Below, in pieces: positions 1-8,229 of a stretch of 11,579 nucleotides of DNA. The notes beneath the pieces are model-generated. The model saw only the letters and a list, made by a program, of their open reading frames with translations. It did no database searches and was not told where the DNA came from. The stretch spans positions 916,232 to 927,810 of the forward strand of contig KQ481946.1 in assembly GCA_001430745.1 (NCBI GenBank), read 5' to 3'. The stretch is from Auxenochlorella pyrenoidosa. Its lineage: Eukaryota > Chlorophyta > Trebouxiophyceae > Chlorellales > Chlorellaceae. The translations under genes were made by a program, and so were the position numbers. Numbering within the stretch: position 1 is the stretch's first letter; each line of letters begins with the position of its first letter.

Positions 1-159
1 CCTGCCTGGCGCGCGCTCGCGCATCTGCGCTCGGCGCGCACCCATCAGGCAGCATGTTGCCCTTCCCCCCCACACCGTATTCCGTGGCACTCGCCGCTGC
101 GCTCGGCATCATACCATATGGGCCTTCTGTCCCCCCCCTCCTCCCCCCCTGCCGCGCAG
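1..159 (+). other. 3' part of the last intron of the diflavin reductase gene
   Basis: No reading frame here continues the reductase family sequence upstream of the exon that begins at 160. The stretch ends in a C-rich pyrimidine tract (about 130-150) and the acceptor GCGCAG at 154-159, just before in-frame reductase codons. It is therefore read as intron; the upstream exons lie outside the window. The open frame starting at 118 is only an extension of the exon frame into the intron. Confidence 0.7.
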
Positions 160-402
160 GCGCACAAGGTGTATGTGCAGGACCGGCTGGCGCAGACGGG
201 GGCGGCCGTGTGGGAGCTGCTGGACCGCGGGGGCGCCCACTTTTACGTGTGCGGCGACGCCGGCTCCATGGCCGGCGCCGTGGAGGCCGCCCTGCTGCGC
301 ATCATCGCTGAGGGGCAGGGGCAGGGGCCCGAGGCGGCGGCGGCGTACCTGGAGGGCCTCTCGGCGACAGGAAGGTACCAGCGGGATGTGTGGCTGTCCT
401 GA
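160..402 (+). CDS. NADPH-cytochrome P450 reductase-like diflavin reductase, C-terminal exon (partial)
   Basis: This exon encodes the last 80 residues of an FAD/NADPH-binding flavoprotein reductase, which passes electrons from NADPH through FAD and FMN to partners such as cytochromes P450. The exon opens in phase 0 after an AG acceptor with AHKVYVQDRL. It then carries the NADP-binding element FYVCGDAGSMAGAV, the helix AALLRIIAEG, and the terminal GRYQRDVWLS before a TGA stop. The order KVYVQ..L, YVCGD..M..V, GRY.RDVW matches the extreme C-terminus of the P450 reductase/sulfite reductase flavoprotein superfamily. In this superfamily an aromatic residue near the terminus stacks on the FAD; here that would be the tryptophan of RDVW. 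The FMN domain, most of the FAD domain and any membrane anchor lie upstream of the window. P450 reductase is the best guess, but methionine synthase reductase, Ndor1-type or sulfite reductase flavoproteins cannot be excluded from this piece. Confidence 0.82.
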   Translation, partial: AHKVYVQDRLAQTGAAVWELLDRGGAHFYVCGDAGSMAGAVEAALLRIIAEGQGQGPEAAAAYLEGLSATGRYQRDVWLS

Positions 403-775
403 CGGGGAGGCTCTGTTGGGGGGGCCGAGGCAGGGCCTGCGTGCCGGGTTTGCTGCACCACAGCGGCGCGCGCGCTCGCTCGCCCAGGAGCTCGCGCCCT
501 CTGGTCCCTTGCCTCCTCCGCTTGATCCCTCTGCCTGAATTGCGCTCTCTCCCACGTTGCTCCTGCTGGCTGCCTGGCCGGCCACCCGCTTCCAGTCAGC
601 TGACATCGCGGCCGGCCTGTCCCAGCGCCCCTTCTCTCCTTGCGTGTTCAGCCATTGTGACTGAAGCTCGCCCCTGAGTGATGCTGCACTGACCCCTGAC
701 CCCATGCCCTTCACTGTCCACTGATCCTTTCATGCAATCCCCTTACATGCATCTTGTAATTCTTCTCCTGCAAAG
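403..775 (+). other. 3' UTR of the diflavin reductase gene
   Basis: This non-coding stretch follows the reductase stop codon. No ORF in it resembles a protein family. It ends around the TGTAA signal at 755-759, so transcript cleavage is inferred near 770-780. Confidence 0.5.
755..759 (+). terminator. TGTAA poly(A) signal of the diflavin reductase gene
   Basis: TGTAA is the standard chlorophyte polyadenylation signal. This is the first + strand copy after the stop at 400-402, about 355 nt downstream. Cleavage is expected about 10-20 nt further on. Confidence 0.6.
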
Positions 776-1223
776 AGCTGGCACCAGGGCGGCGCCGCCA
801 CGATTCACGACCTAGCTGCCAACCACCAGTGTCAGTTGGCGCTGCAAAGGCCGCCTGCATTCAGGCCTTTGCAGCGCTCGTCTATGAACATGCAGTGGGC
901 GCTCAGGTTCAGCCTTGTGCCCTGTTGATGCATTGAGGGGGTGCTTGAGAATGGCATGCACCACCTGTTGATGTCAACATCACGGTCCGTCGCAACAGCT
1001 GTGATCTGCGTTCGCTTGCGCCATCGCTGCCCTGAGCAACCCAAAGCAGCGCCCCCCTGCCTTTTCGGCATTCTTTACATTGCTTGGGGTGTTCTACCTC
1101 CACCAGCAGCTCTGCCAGCGCCTGCCAGCCCGTTTGAAGGTTCCGAGCAGCCCGCGCCCGGCTGCAAGGCAAAGCGGAGAGTGCTTCCCGTAGTGCCGGG
1201 AACTACTGATCACCGCGTGGGCG
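776..1223. other. Intergenic region upstream of the acyl-CoA synthetase gene
   Basis: This region lies between the inferred 3' end of the reductase gene and the ATG at 1224. It should contain the promoter and 5' UTR of the synthetase gene. No clear TATA box or RNA gene is visible. The 10-mer CCTGTTGATG occurs at 921-930 and 964-973; the second copy overlaps the small inverted repeat GTTGATGTCAAC (967-978). An in-frame TAG at 1191-1193 rules out extending the synthetase frame further upstream in this exon. ORFs here resemble no known family and are treated as chance. Confidence 0.5.
839..877. repeat. Perfect 14-bp inverted repeat (hairpin, 11-nt loop)
   Basis: GCGCTGCAAAGGCC at 839-852 is the exact reverse complement of GGCCTTTGCAGCGC at 864-877, with an 11-nt spacer. 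It sits about 80 nt past the reductase poly(A) signal. No target-site duplication or transposase is seen. It could be a structured RNA element, a transcription-end element, or a remnant of a small foldback transposon. Confidence 0.75.
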
Positions 1224-4200
1224 ATGCGGGCCAGCGCTCAGCTGAGTACGCATGCTGCAGCACCGCTCGCGGCGCCGGCGGGAGGACTGCCCCCTAGGGC
1301 TTTGCCCCGCTTGGGCAGCAGCAGGGGGCGTGCTTGTAGGCTGCCTGTGCCCCCGCATGCTGGGACCTCTCCCTTCCGCCAGCAGCAGGGCACTGCGGCC
1401 CCGCATCTGCGCAGCTCAGGTGCGCCAGCGCCCCGCCGGGCTCCTACGATCAGATGCACCCCTGGCGGGCTCCTAGGGTTGGGGGTGTTCCCTGGCCACC
1501 CATGCATGCAGCCCCTATCCAACTCCACCAGATGTGCTGCTTATAACGCCTGCCTGCCCCTGGCCCGCTGCCCCCCCCCCCCCCCCCCCTGCCCCATCGC
1601 TCCCAACCGGCAGTGCTTGGCGGCGTGCCCCCGCCGCTGCACCCGGCCCAGCAGCAGCAGCAGCAGGGCCTGTCGTACGTGCGGGGCAGGACCGACGTGC
1701 CCCTGCTGGAGGAGACTGTCGGCCAGTGCCTGGACAGGGCCGCTCGGGTGCGCCCCACACAGCCCTTGTGGAAACGCCGCGTGTCTGGCCCGACAGGTCC
1801 CTTGCACTGCCGCTTGGGCTGGATGGCGCGGCCCTCCGGCGCAGAAACCTGGCTTCCTGCCGCCTGCCCGCATGCTTGCAGGAGCACCCTCACAGCGACG
1901 CGCTCGTGGCGCGCCACCAGGGGCTGCGCCTCTCCTGGCGGCAGCTGCATGCTGCGGCGGAGGAGGCGGCCCGGGGGCTGCTCGCGCTTGGGGTGCAGGT
2001 GCGGCTGCCCGGGCGCTCTGAGCTGGCGATGCAAGGAAGGGGTGCGTGCTGCCTGCCCATGGTCATGGGCATTCAGACCATGAGGGCAGGGCAGATAACA
2101 GGGGGGCCTCCCGTGTTGGACAGATGAGCTTGCCGACACGTTCGGCCCAGCTGGCGCTTGCCAAGGGCTGGGCCCTGGGCCCTAGGCCCCGCGCCCACCT
2201 CCCTGCTCCCATGTGTGCCTGTGGGTGACGCCTGCCCTGCAGAAGGGGGACCGAGTGGGCATCTGGGCACCCAACTGTGCCGACTGGGCGGTGCTCCAGT
2301 TTGCTGCCGCCAAGGCCGGGGCCGTCCTGGTGGGTGCACCTGTTGAACAGTGAGATTACATCGTTACCCGCCGTCTCTTTCAACAGCACCAGAAGCTGCT
2401 GCAGCCGTGCAGACCGCCTGGGCAGCCCCGTGTCATGCCCGCCCCTGGCGTGGCCACATCGATGGCCCACGCCTTCAGTTGCTGCCAGCGTAACGCAGCC
2501 TCAGCCCTCTTCTTGGCTCTGCTTGTGGGCCGGGGCAGCGGTGTCGGGCTGCCTGGCTGTACAGCCGTGCAAGCCTGCGGCAGGCAGGGGTGAGCCCGTG
2601 CGCTGCACGCTCCGCCGCCCCTGCTGCTTCACACACGGCCGCTCCGCGCGCTGAGCCCGCTTCGCACGCCGTGCCTTTCTGACACCTGCCGGCCCGCAGG
2701 TCAACATCAACCCAGCCTTTCAGGCTGCCGAGCTGGCATATGCCCTGTCGCAGTCGGGGGTAAGCGTGCTGGCGCTGGCCCCAGGGCACAGGGGCGGCCG
2801 CGGCTTTCTGGACATAGCCAGCAGCCCACAGGTGGCGTCGCAGGCGGCGCAGCTGCGGCATTGGGTGCTCCTCGGGGAGGGGCCGGCACCAGAAGGTGAG
2901 CGTTGGGTGGCCGGGGAGGGCGGCCAGGGGTTGTGCTGTGTGCTTGACTGCAACGGGTGCGGGAGCGGGCCTGTGGTCTGCGCAGGGGGCTGGCGAGGCG
3001 GCAAGCTGCGTGCAAGGTACATCAGCGGAGTGCAGTGCTGGAGTGCAGCTTTGGGGAATCGGTCAGCAGTGGGCGCGAGCTGGAGTGCCTGCATCGTGAG
3101 CCTGGCTAGCCAGACGCTGCACCAGCACTGATGGAGCACACTGCTCGCAGGGGGCTCCCAGGCTCTTGCTACGCCCAACTGCGCCTGCCCGCCCCCCCCC
3201 TCCTCCCCTCCGCCTTTCCTTACAGGGTACCTGACCTGGGCGCAGCTGAGGGCGGCGGGGGCTGGGCCTGGCCTGGCGGCGGCGCTGCGTCAGCGGGAGG
3301 CGCAGCTGTCGCCTGACGACGCCGTCAACATTCAGTACACCTCTGGTGGGGAATTGACGGGCTGTTGGTTGTTGCTCGATTTGGTTATGGCTTGACATTC
3401 AGTGCACGTCTGGTGGGGGCCTGGGCAGGCAGCGGGGCGTTTGGTCGGATGCCTGTCTGCATTGTGTGCACAGCAGTAGCAGCGCGCGCAAGTGAGGGCC
3501 AACAAAGGGCGCAGCACCGAGGGCCATGCGCACAGCACCAGTGGGGAGGCACGAGGCAGATGTGCCAGGCGGATAAGGTGCCGGAACCCCTGCGGGGTGG
3601 CCGCAGGCACGACAGGGCACCCCAAGGCCGCTACCCTCTCCCACCGCAACATCCTCAACAATGGCGCCTTTGTCGCCCAGACCTGCCGCTACACCCCGGC
3701 AGACAGGTGGGGCAGGGCGGGGCTTGGTGGCACGCCCATCAAGGCTGGGGCCGGCACCAAAAGAAAATGTTGGCCTGGTGGTGGCGCGCTGGTGGCTGGC
3801 CCGCCGAGGGCCCGTTAGGCAGCTGGGAGGGGCCAGCAACCAGGTGGATCTGCGCTTCTGCAATCGCTAAGGCAATCAAAGGGTCCTGCTTGGCATATTG
3901 AAGGGTCCTGCCTGGCATATCGAAGGGTCTTGGCCTCGGGCCGGTCCCGCACCCCTGCTGCGGCACGGCCCCTCCACCCCCGCAGGGTGTGCATCCCGGT
4001 GCCCCTGTACCATTGCTTTGGCATGGTCATCGGCAACATGGCCTGCCTCGCCTCTGGGGCAGCCATGGTGTACCCCGCGGGTGAGGCTGGGCATGGCTGG
4101 AGGGGGTTGGGTTGGGGTCATTTGCTCTGAGGGTTGGGCTGGGGTGGGTTTTTGGCTTGGTTTGGTTTGGGAAGGGCTGGGGTGGGGGTCTTGCCAATCT

Positions 4201-7200
4201 GAAATAACAGTTGGTGGGTTGCTCCGCCGCTGGCCCAGGAAGCGTTGTTCTGCTCAGCTGTCTCGGCAGCCAGCAGTGCACGCCAGGTGCGCAGCCCTCC
4301 CGCAGGCGCCGCTGATGAAAACTCTTCCTCTGCAGAGTCCTTCAGCCCCGAGGCCACGCTGGCAGCTGTGGAGGGTGAGCGGTGCACCTCCTTGTACGGC
4401 GTCCCCACCATGTTCATCTCGCTGTTGGCGCTGCCCAGGTGGGGGGGGGGGAAGGTAGCCCTGCGCCCAGGCTGCACCCGGCCTGCACCCGGCTGCTGCC
4501 GCCTGTACTGCTGCTGCCAAGCTGCCGTGCTGTGCAACCCTTGGCTGCTGCAGCGCCGACCCTGGCATTCCCTAGCGTCTCGGCCTTTCAACTGCCCACC
4601 CTCCACTTCTGGCTTTGTTTCCTGTGCCGTCCTTGCAGCTTTCAGCAGCACCAGCTGGGCTCGCTGCGTACCGGTGTCATGGCGGGGGCCACCTGCCCAG
4701 TGGAAGTCATGAAGAAGGTGGGCCGGCAGGGTGGCACGGGTGCTGCTCGCTCTACACTCTGGCAAGGCCCCACTGTGAGCAGGGCCTGGCCGGCCTGGCC
4801 AGCCTCACCCCCTGCCCGCCCGTCTTTGGACCCACCCCACTTGGAGCAGCTGCGCCTCCATCTGCACCATGATAGCGTGGTGTGAGTGACCAGCGCTGTG
4901 CTCCACACTCTGCTCCTCACTGAACCGTGCGCTGTGCTCCACGCTGTGGTCCACGCTGTGCCGTGCAGGTGCGCACGGAGCTGCACATGGAGGAGGTGAC
5001 CATCTGCTACGGTGAGCGGCATCTCTAGCATCGGTGCAGGTTTTGATGCGGCATGGGCAAGCTGCACCGGCGCGCGCTATGCAGTTTGCGTGGATGCTGT
5101 CTCCTGCACAGCGCGCACCCACGACGCGCGGCAGGCAGCAACAAGGAGCAGGGTCTGTAAGGTGCAGATGCAAATCCTGGGTCCCAACCCTGCAGGCATG
5201 ACTGAGACCTCCCCAGTCTCCTTTCAGAGCCACACAGACGGTGCGACACAGCAGGGCCTGGAGCACAGGCTGCACACAAGCGAGCGCCCCTGCAGCGAGC
5301 ATGCCCCCCTGGCGTGGCTGATGTCGCTGGGCCATGCCCATGCACCACGATCACGCCTGCCCCTGCCTGCCGGCCCCTAACGCCATCCCGCCTCTGCGAC
5401 GCTGTGTGCCTTGGGAAGCGGGCAGCGTGCGCGGCGGACCATCTGTTGGATGAGCTCTGCACTGCACCCCTCCCCCGCCTCCTGCTGCCGCAGATCCTGT
5501 GGGCAAGCGCGTCTCGACAGTGGGCCGCATCCACCCTCACCTGGAGGCCAAGGTTGTCGACCCGGGCACTGGCCGGACGCTGCCGCTGGGCGTGGTGAGG
5601 CGCCGCGCTCTGCGCCCCGACACGTGGCGGGGCCCAAGCTGCTGGCACGCGCCCATACTGTGCGCGGGGTGGGGAGACGGGGCCGACGTGCGAAGCGCAG
5701 GCCAGGCCGGCGACGCAGGCGCCTCCATACATGCCTGCCTTGGCGCGCACACCGCCGCTGTCGCTGGCAGCACCTGCCTGCCTGCCGAGCTGCGGGCGCC
5801 GCACTCCCACGCCTGCGCCGCGGTCCAACTTACAGCTGCCCGGTCACATTCTGACGACATCCCCTGTTCCCCCCCTCCCTTGCCTGCCAGGTCGGCGAGC
5901 TGCGGGTGCGGGGCTATGCCGTGATGAAGGGCTACTGGGGGGACAAGGGGTCCACCGCCGCAGCCATAGACCAGGTGGGCGGCTGCACGAGCGGCGCCTG
6001 CCGTCCCACACGCTGTACCAGGCGTGCGGGTCAAGTGCTGCCAGCGGTGTCTTGTTCATGTGTGGGATCCGTCGTTGTTGGAGTCGTCGATTTTGTGCAC
6101 GTCCAGAGGGCCAGCGCCAGGCAGCATGCTGCTGCGCAGGCCGTGGATGCGCTGCCGCCTGTGTTGACAGCCCTGCCCGATGTGCCATCACTTGCCCACC
6201 TACCTGCCTGCCTGCCCGGCAGGGCGGCTGGATGCATACTGGTGACCTGGCCTCAATTGATGGCGAGGGCTACTGCTCCATTGTGGGGCGCATGCGTGAT
6301 GTCGTCATCCGCGGCGGGTGAGGGGGGCGCCGCTGCCGCGGCTCTGCTATTTCCGGGGCGTGCGCTGCAAGCCAGCCCGGTCAGGGTGCCTGCTGACCGA
6401 GCATGCTGTGGCGCTCAGTGCGGCACAGCGGCAGGAGGCACCAGTGCTAGCGAGCCCTGTGCCTGCATTGCCAGGAAAGGCACCTGCAGGATCCAGGGGG
6501 CCTGGAGGACCAAGGCTCGCTGCACCGAGGAGCCGTGCGCGTTGGCTCTCTCACCAGCTTTGCTCTGCGGCTGCCTCACAGCCTTTGCTGCGCTCGTGCG
6601 CCCCCCCCCACCCCCACCCCACCCCACCCCACCCCACCCCACCCCTGGGTGCCTGCAGGGAGAACATCTACCCTCGGGAGGTGGAGGAGTTCCTGCACGG
6701 CCACCCGGCTGTGGCAGATGTGCAGGTGGGGCGCACTACGGATCTGCTTATGCTGGCCCTGCCTGCTCTGCATGGCGCACCCGGGCGCGCGCTGGGCCGG
6801 CGGCTGCCTGCAGCCGCAGGCTGGCGGAGATTTGCCCCTTTCGCGCCCCTGCCGTCCCGTCCTGCGCCAGGTGTTTGGCGTGCCCAGCCGGCGCTACGGC
6901 GAGGTGCTGTGCGCCTGGGTCAAGCTCAGGCGAGCGGGCGTGCTTGCTCTGGTGGCGTTGCCGGCCTGTGGCCGGCGCTGGCTGCGTGATGTCTTCTGTG
7001 GCGGCCGAAGCCTGCAAGCAGTGACTGTCAGCACCTGTCACTCTCCGTTGCGCCCAGAGCGCATGTTTGCCACAGTCCGTCATGCCAACGTGCTGAGATG
7101 GGATGGTTTGGCCCCACCTGCTGCGCAGGGACGGTTGTGAGGGCGTTGGCCGGGCAGAGCTGCGGGGCTGGTGCCAGGGCCGCATTGCGCGCTTCAAGGT

Positions 7201-7638
7201 GGGTGCAGCCAGAATGCATGCGGGCTCCGACTGTGCCACGCCAGCAGGCAGGCCTGTGCCTGAGGCCCAGCAAGCGGCCCTGTCACCGGCCCAACATCCG
7301 GCCGTAGTCCCGCCCATGCAGGTGCCGCGGCACTGGAAGTTCGTCGACTCCTTCCCCCTCACAGTCTCCGGGAAGCCGCAGGCAAGCTGGCAAACCTCGC
7401 CCACTCGATCAGGCAGCGCTGCAGCTGGAAAGCCGTAGACAGCGTTGCCTGGGGAGGCTCAGTGCTCTGCTGGGAGCGCACCTGCCGCCTTCTGTGTGGC
7501 CGCCTCGTTCAATGCTTCATCCCTGTGCTGCTGTGCCATGCCGACTGTTCACATCGCCCCTTCCTCTCTGTGCAGAAGTACAAAATGCGGGAGCAGGCCA
7601 TCACTGAGCTGGGCTTGGCGGCAGGAGACCCGCGCTAA
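1224..7638 (+). CDS. ACSF2: ACSF2-like (medium-chain) acyl-CoA synthetase, probably mitochondrial; 20 exons
   Basis: The enzyme activates fatty acids to acyl-CoA through an acyl-adenylate, using ATP and CoA. Exons: 1224-1419, 1614-1747, 1882-1998, 2243-2329, 2700-2895, 3226-3345, 3607-3706, 3986-4080, 4336-4438, 4639-4717, 4969-5011, 5196-5240, 5494-5594, 5891-5974, 6223-6317, 6659-6725, 6871-6929, 7129-7198, 7322-7381, 7576-7638. They total 1914 nt with all phases compatible, giving 637 residues (human ACSF2 is about 615). Residues 1-65 are rich in R, S and A with no acidic residue, like an organelle presequence; ACSF2 is mitochondrial in mammals. Six glutamines follow at 78-83. AMP-binding motifs: the P-loop TSGTTGHPK (about 282-290), PLYHCFG, YGVPTMF, YGMTE (423-427), WMHTGDLA (503-510), [16 protein letters not shown] (522-537), and the C-terminal catalytic lysine in LTVSGKPQK (K615). 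The ENIYP, YHC.G and MTETSPV context favours ACSF2/FadD-type enzymes over 4CL or acetyl-CoA synthetases; the acyl chain length is inferred. Introns 17 and 19 begin with GC. ATG 1224 is the first in-frame start after a stop at 1191. A start in an undetected upstream exon is possible. Confidence 0.9.
1571..1589 (+). repeat. C19 homopolymer in intron 1 of the acyl-CoA synthetase gene
   Basis: Nineteen consecutive C residues lie 24 nt upstream of the acceptor of exon 2. On the transcript this forms the C-rich part of the pyrimidine tract. Its exact length is prone to sequencing error and slippage. Confidence 0.85.
1649..1666 (+). repeat. (CAG)6 trinucleotide repeat coding for six glutamines
   Basis: Six exact CAG codons in exon 2 encode residues 78-83 of the synthetase. 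They sit in the linker between the targeting presequence and the first conserved helix. Length variation here would stay in frame and probably be tolerated. Confidence 0.85.
2330..2699 (+). other. Intron 4 of the acyl-CoA synthetase gene (370 nt)
   Basis: The donor is CTG|GTGGGT and the acceptor CCCGCAG|GTC, both phase 0. They join GAVL to VNINPAFQ, which matches the family's highly conserved block at this point. Nothing else recognisable lies inside. Confidence 0.8.
2896..3225 (+). other. Intron 5 of the acyl-CoA synthetase gene (330 nt)
   Basis: The donor GAAG|GTGAGC and acceptor CCTTACAG|GG are phase 1 and rebuild a glycine codon. The 3' end (3189-3224) is C-rich, with runs of eight C. 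No separate feature is visible inside. Confidence 0.8.
3328..3418 (+). repeat. Duplicated exon-end plus 5' splice site (exon 6/intron 6)
   Basis: The end of exon 6 with its donor (3328-3351, ACATTCAGTACACCTCTG then GTGGGG) recurs inside intron 6 at 3395-3418 with 22 of 24 bases identical, 67 nt downstream. The second copy also carries the donor sequence CTG|GTGGGG. The first copy is the functional donor, because it joins in phase 1 to exon 7 to make the P-loop TSGTTGHPK. Confidence 0.8.
3879..3934 (+). repeat. 22-bp tandem repeat, about 2.5 copies, in intron 7
   Basis: Copies at 3879-3900 and 3901-3922 differ at two positions (C/T changes). A third partial copy, AAGGGTCTTGGC, follows at 3923-3934. 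The unit contains GGCATAT and is less GC-rich than its surroundings. It sits about 50 nt upstream of the exon 8 acceptor. No coding function is indicated. Confidence 0.8.
4893..4966 (+). repeat. Degenerate 12-bp repeats (GCTGTGCTCCAC) in intron 10
   Basis: GCGCTGTGCTCCAC occurs exactly at 4893-4906 and 4929-4942. It is followed directly by a variant GCTGTGGTCCAC (4943-4954) and a partial unit GCTGTGCCGTGC (4955-4966) that ends at the acceptor of exon 11 (AG at 4967-4968). The antisense frame through it gives a histidine/serine-rich repeat ORF that is a by-product of the repeat. Confidence 0.7.
5891..6317 (+). other. Acyl-CoA synthetase C-subdomain hinge region, exons 14-15 with intron 14
   Basis: Exon 14 (5891-5974) encodes [16 protein letters not shown]. 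Exon 15 (6223-6317) encodes [10 protein letters not shown] through [12 protein letters not shown]. In adenylate-forming enzymes the aspartate of TGD (D508) binds the ATP ribose, and the GR.RD segment (R523, D526) is the hinge on which the C-terminal domain rotates between the adenylation and thioesterification states. All these residues are intact, which argues for an active enzyme. Confidence 0.85.
6318..6658 (+). other. Intron 15 of the acyl-CoA synthetase gene (341 nt)
   Basis: The donor GG|GTGAGG and acceptor CCTGCAG|G are phase 2 and restore the second glycine of RGGENIYP. The 3' end is dominated by an ACCCC array, described separately. Confidence 0.8.
6601..6645 (+). repeat. (ACCCC)n pentanucleotide array before the exon 16 acceptor
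   Basis: A run of nine C, then ACCCCC, then six perfect ACCCC units (6616-6645), ends 13 nt before exon 16. It occupies the place of the pyrimidine tract of intron 15. The opposite DNA strand is G-rich in runs of four and could form a quadruplex. Confidence 0.9.
6930..7128 (+). other. GC-AG intron 17 of the acyl-CoA synthetase gene
   Basis: Exon 17 reads WVKLR and must join exon 18, which reads [17 protein letters not shown]. The only join that keeps both frames and the family spacing uses the donor AG|GCGAGC at 6930 with the acceptor GCGCAG|G at 7128, phase 2, making an arginine codon. The nearby GT dinucleotides tested (6940, 6952, 6968, 6986) are in the wrong phase. The GT at 6957 fits the phase but inserts extra non-conserved residues. 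Confidence 0.72.
7382..7575 (+). other. GC-AG intron 19 of the acyl-CoA synthetase gene
   Basis: Exon 19 ends SGKPQ and exon 20 starts KYKMREQ, matching the SGK.QK.K.RE signature of the family. The donor is CAG|GCAAGC at 7382, very close to the consensus for GC donors. The acceptor is CTGTGCAG at 7568-7575, phase 0. Read-through hits TAG at 7436, and no GT in that span gives phase 0. Confidence 0.8.
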
Positions 7639-7821
7639 GCTGGCGCACCTCGCGGCGACGTGCCTTGGTGTGCCCAGGCAGTTGAGGCGTGCACGGTCGT
7701 ACTGGCGGCCCTCGAAACGCAGCATCCACGTTCTTTTCCAATTCTTTGCAACCCGCCTTGGCCTTTACCCCGGCACCTGCCGCGTCGCGGCACAGAAGCA
7801 ATGAACAACCTTGCCACCGCT

Positions 7822-7826
7822 TGTAA
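7822..7826 (+). terminator. TGTAA poly(A) signal of the acyl-CoA synthetase gene
   Basis: This is the first TGTAA after the TAA stop at 7636-7638, 183 nt downstream, in sense orientation. Confidence 0.65.
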
Positions 7827-7908
7827 ACTCTGGTTCACACCTCTCTGCCATACCTCTCTGACCCTAACAGGTGTCTCTGGATGTGCTTGCCCCAGGGACG
7901 TGTACTGC

Positions 7909-7913
7909 TTACA
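7909..7913 (-). terminator. TGTAA poly(A) signal of the PAM68-like gene
   Basis: TTACA on the + strand reads TGTAA on the - strand. It is the first copy downstream of the PAM68-like stop codon (8232-8230), about 317 nt away. Confidence 0.6.
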
Positions 7914-8229
7914 GCGCTCAGTTGTCCATGAGCGGTTGGCAACCGGGACAGTGCAGATGTCACACGGTGCATGCAAGGGTTTGCAGCATGCTGAGGGAGC
8001 CCAGGCAAGGGGAGGCTGACCCTCAGCAGGGCTGGTGCAAGGGTTGTGCAGCAGTGGGCTGCCATATGTGCACCAACCGACCTCTTGCCGTGTGCTGAGC
8101 CACAACGCCAGGCGCCGACTCATTGCCACCAGGCGGGGAATGCTCATTTCAGGCGACCAGGGAGATCATGTAATGCAGCGCTGCCCTGCGCAGTGCCGGT
8201 ATTGCCTGCTGCCCCAGCCGGCCGAGCCG

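Larger units (their letters stand above)
7639..8229. other. Convergent 3' regions of the acyl-CoA synthetase and PAM68-like genes
   Basis: This 591-bp stretch between two facing stop codons holds both 3' UTRs. The synthetase side runs from 7639 to about 7840 (TGTAA at 7822). The PAM68 side runs from 8229 down to about 7895 (TGTAA on the - strand at 7913-7909). Only some 50 bp remain between the inferred cleavage sites. A second + strand TGTAA at 8169-8173 could give a longer synthetase transcript overlapping the PAM68 3' UTR. No further gene is recognised. Confidence 0.65.

Noticed and set aside
109..714. 201-residue - strand frame over the reductase exon
   Set aside because: It is the antisense shadow of the reductase coding exon and 3' UTR, with no recognised motif.
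839..877. tRNA or bacterial-type terminator interpretation of the hairpin
   Set aside because: There is no cloverleaf, no anticodon arm and no trailing T run. The surrounding gene structure is eukaryotic.
1450..2139. 229-residue - strand open frame
   Set aside because: It is antisense to exons 2-3 of the synthetase gene, includes a glycine run from the C19 tract, and shows no family motif.
2760..2765. GTAAGC, a good-looking donor inside exon 5 of the synthetase gene
   Set aside because: Using it would shift the frame at exon 6. The following sequence ([10 protein letters not shown] onward) continues the family-like protein up to the donor at 2896.
4121..4195. T/G-rich stretch in intron 8 resembling telomeric repeats
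   Set aside because: The units are irregular (GGTTT, GGTTGG, GGGTTTTT) and do not match the TTTAGGG type expected for such algae. It is simple low-complexity intron sequence.
4805..5341. - strand frame with a histidine/serine-rich repeat (VDHSVEHSA type)
   Set aside because: The repeat is the translation of the 12-bp intronic DNA repeat at 4893-4966, antisense to the synthetase gene. There is no sign of a separate gene.
5025..5828. 267-residue - strand open frame
   Set aside because: It is antisense to the synthetase exons and introns, with no recognisable domain and composition typical of a GC-rich shadow frame.
5906..7024. 372-residue + strand open frame
   Set aside because: It reads through introns 14, 15 and 16 of the acyl-CoA synthetase gene. 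Family motifs appear only in the exon pieces, which lie partly in other frames. GC-rich introns in this genome have few stops.
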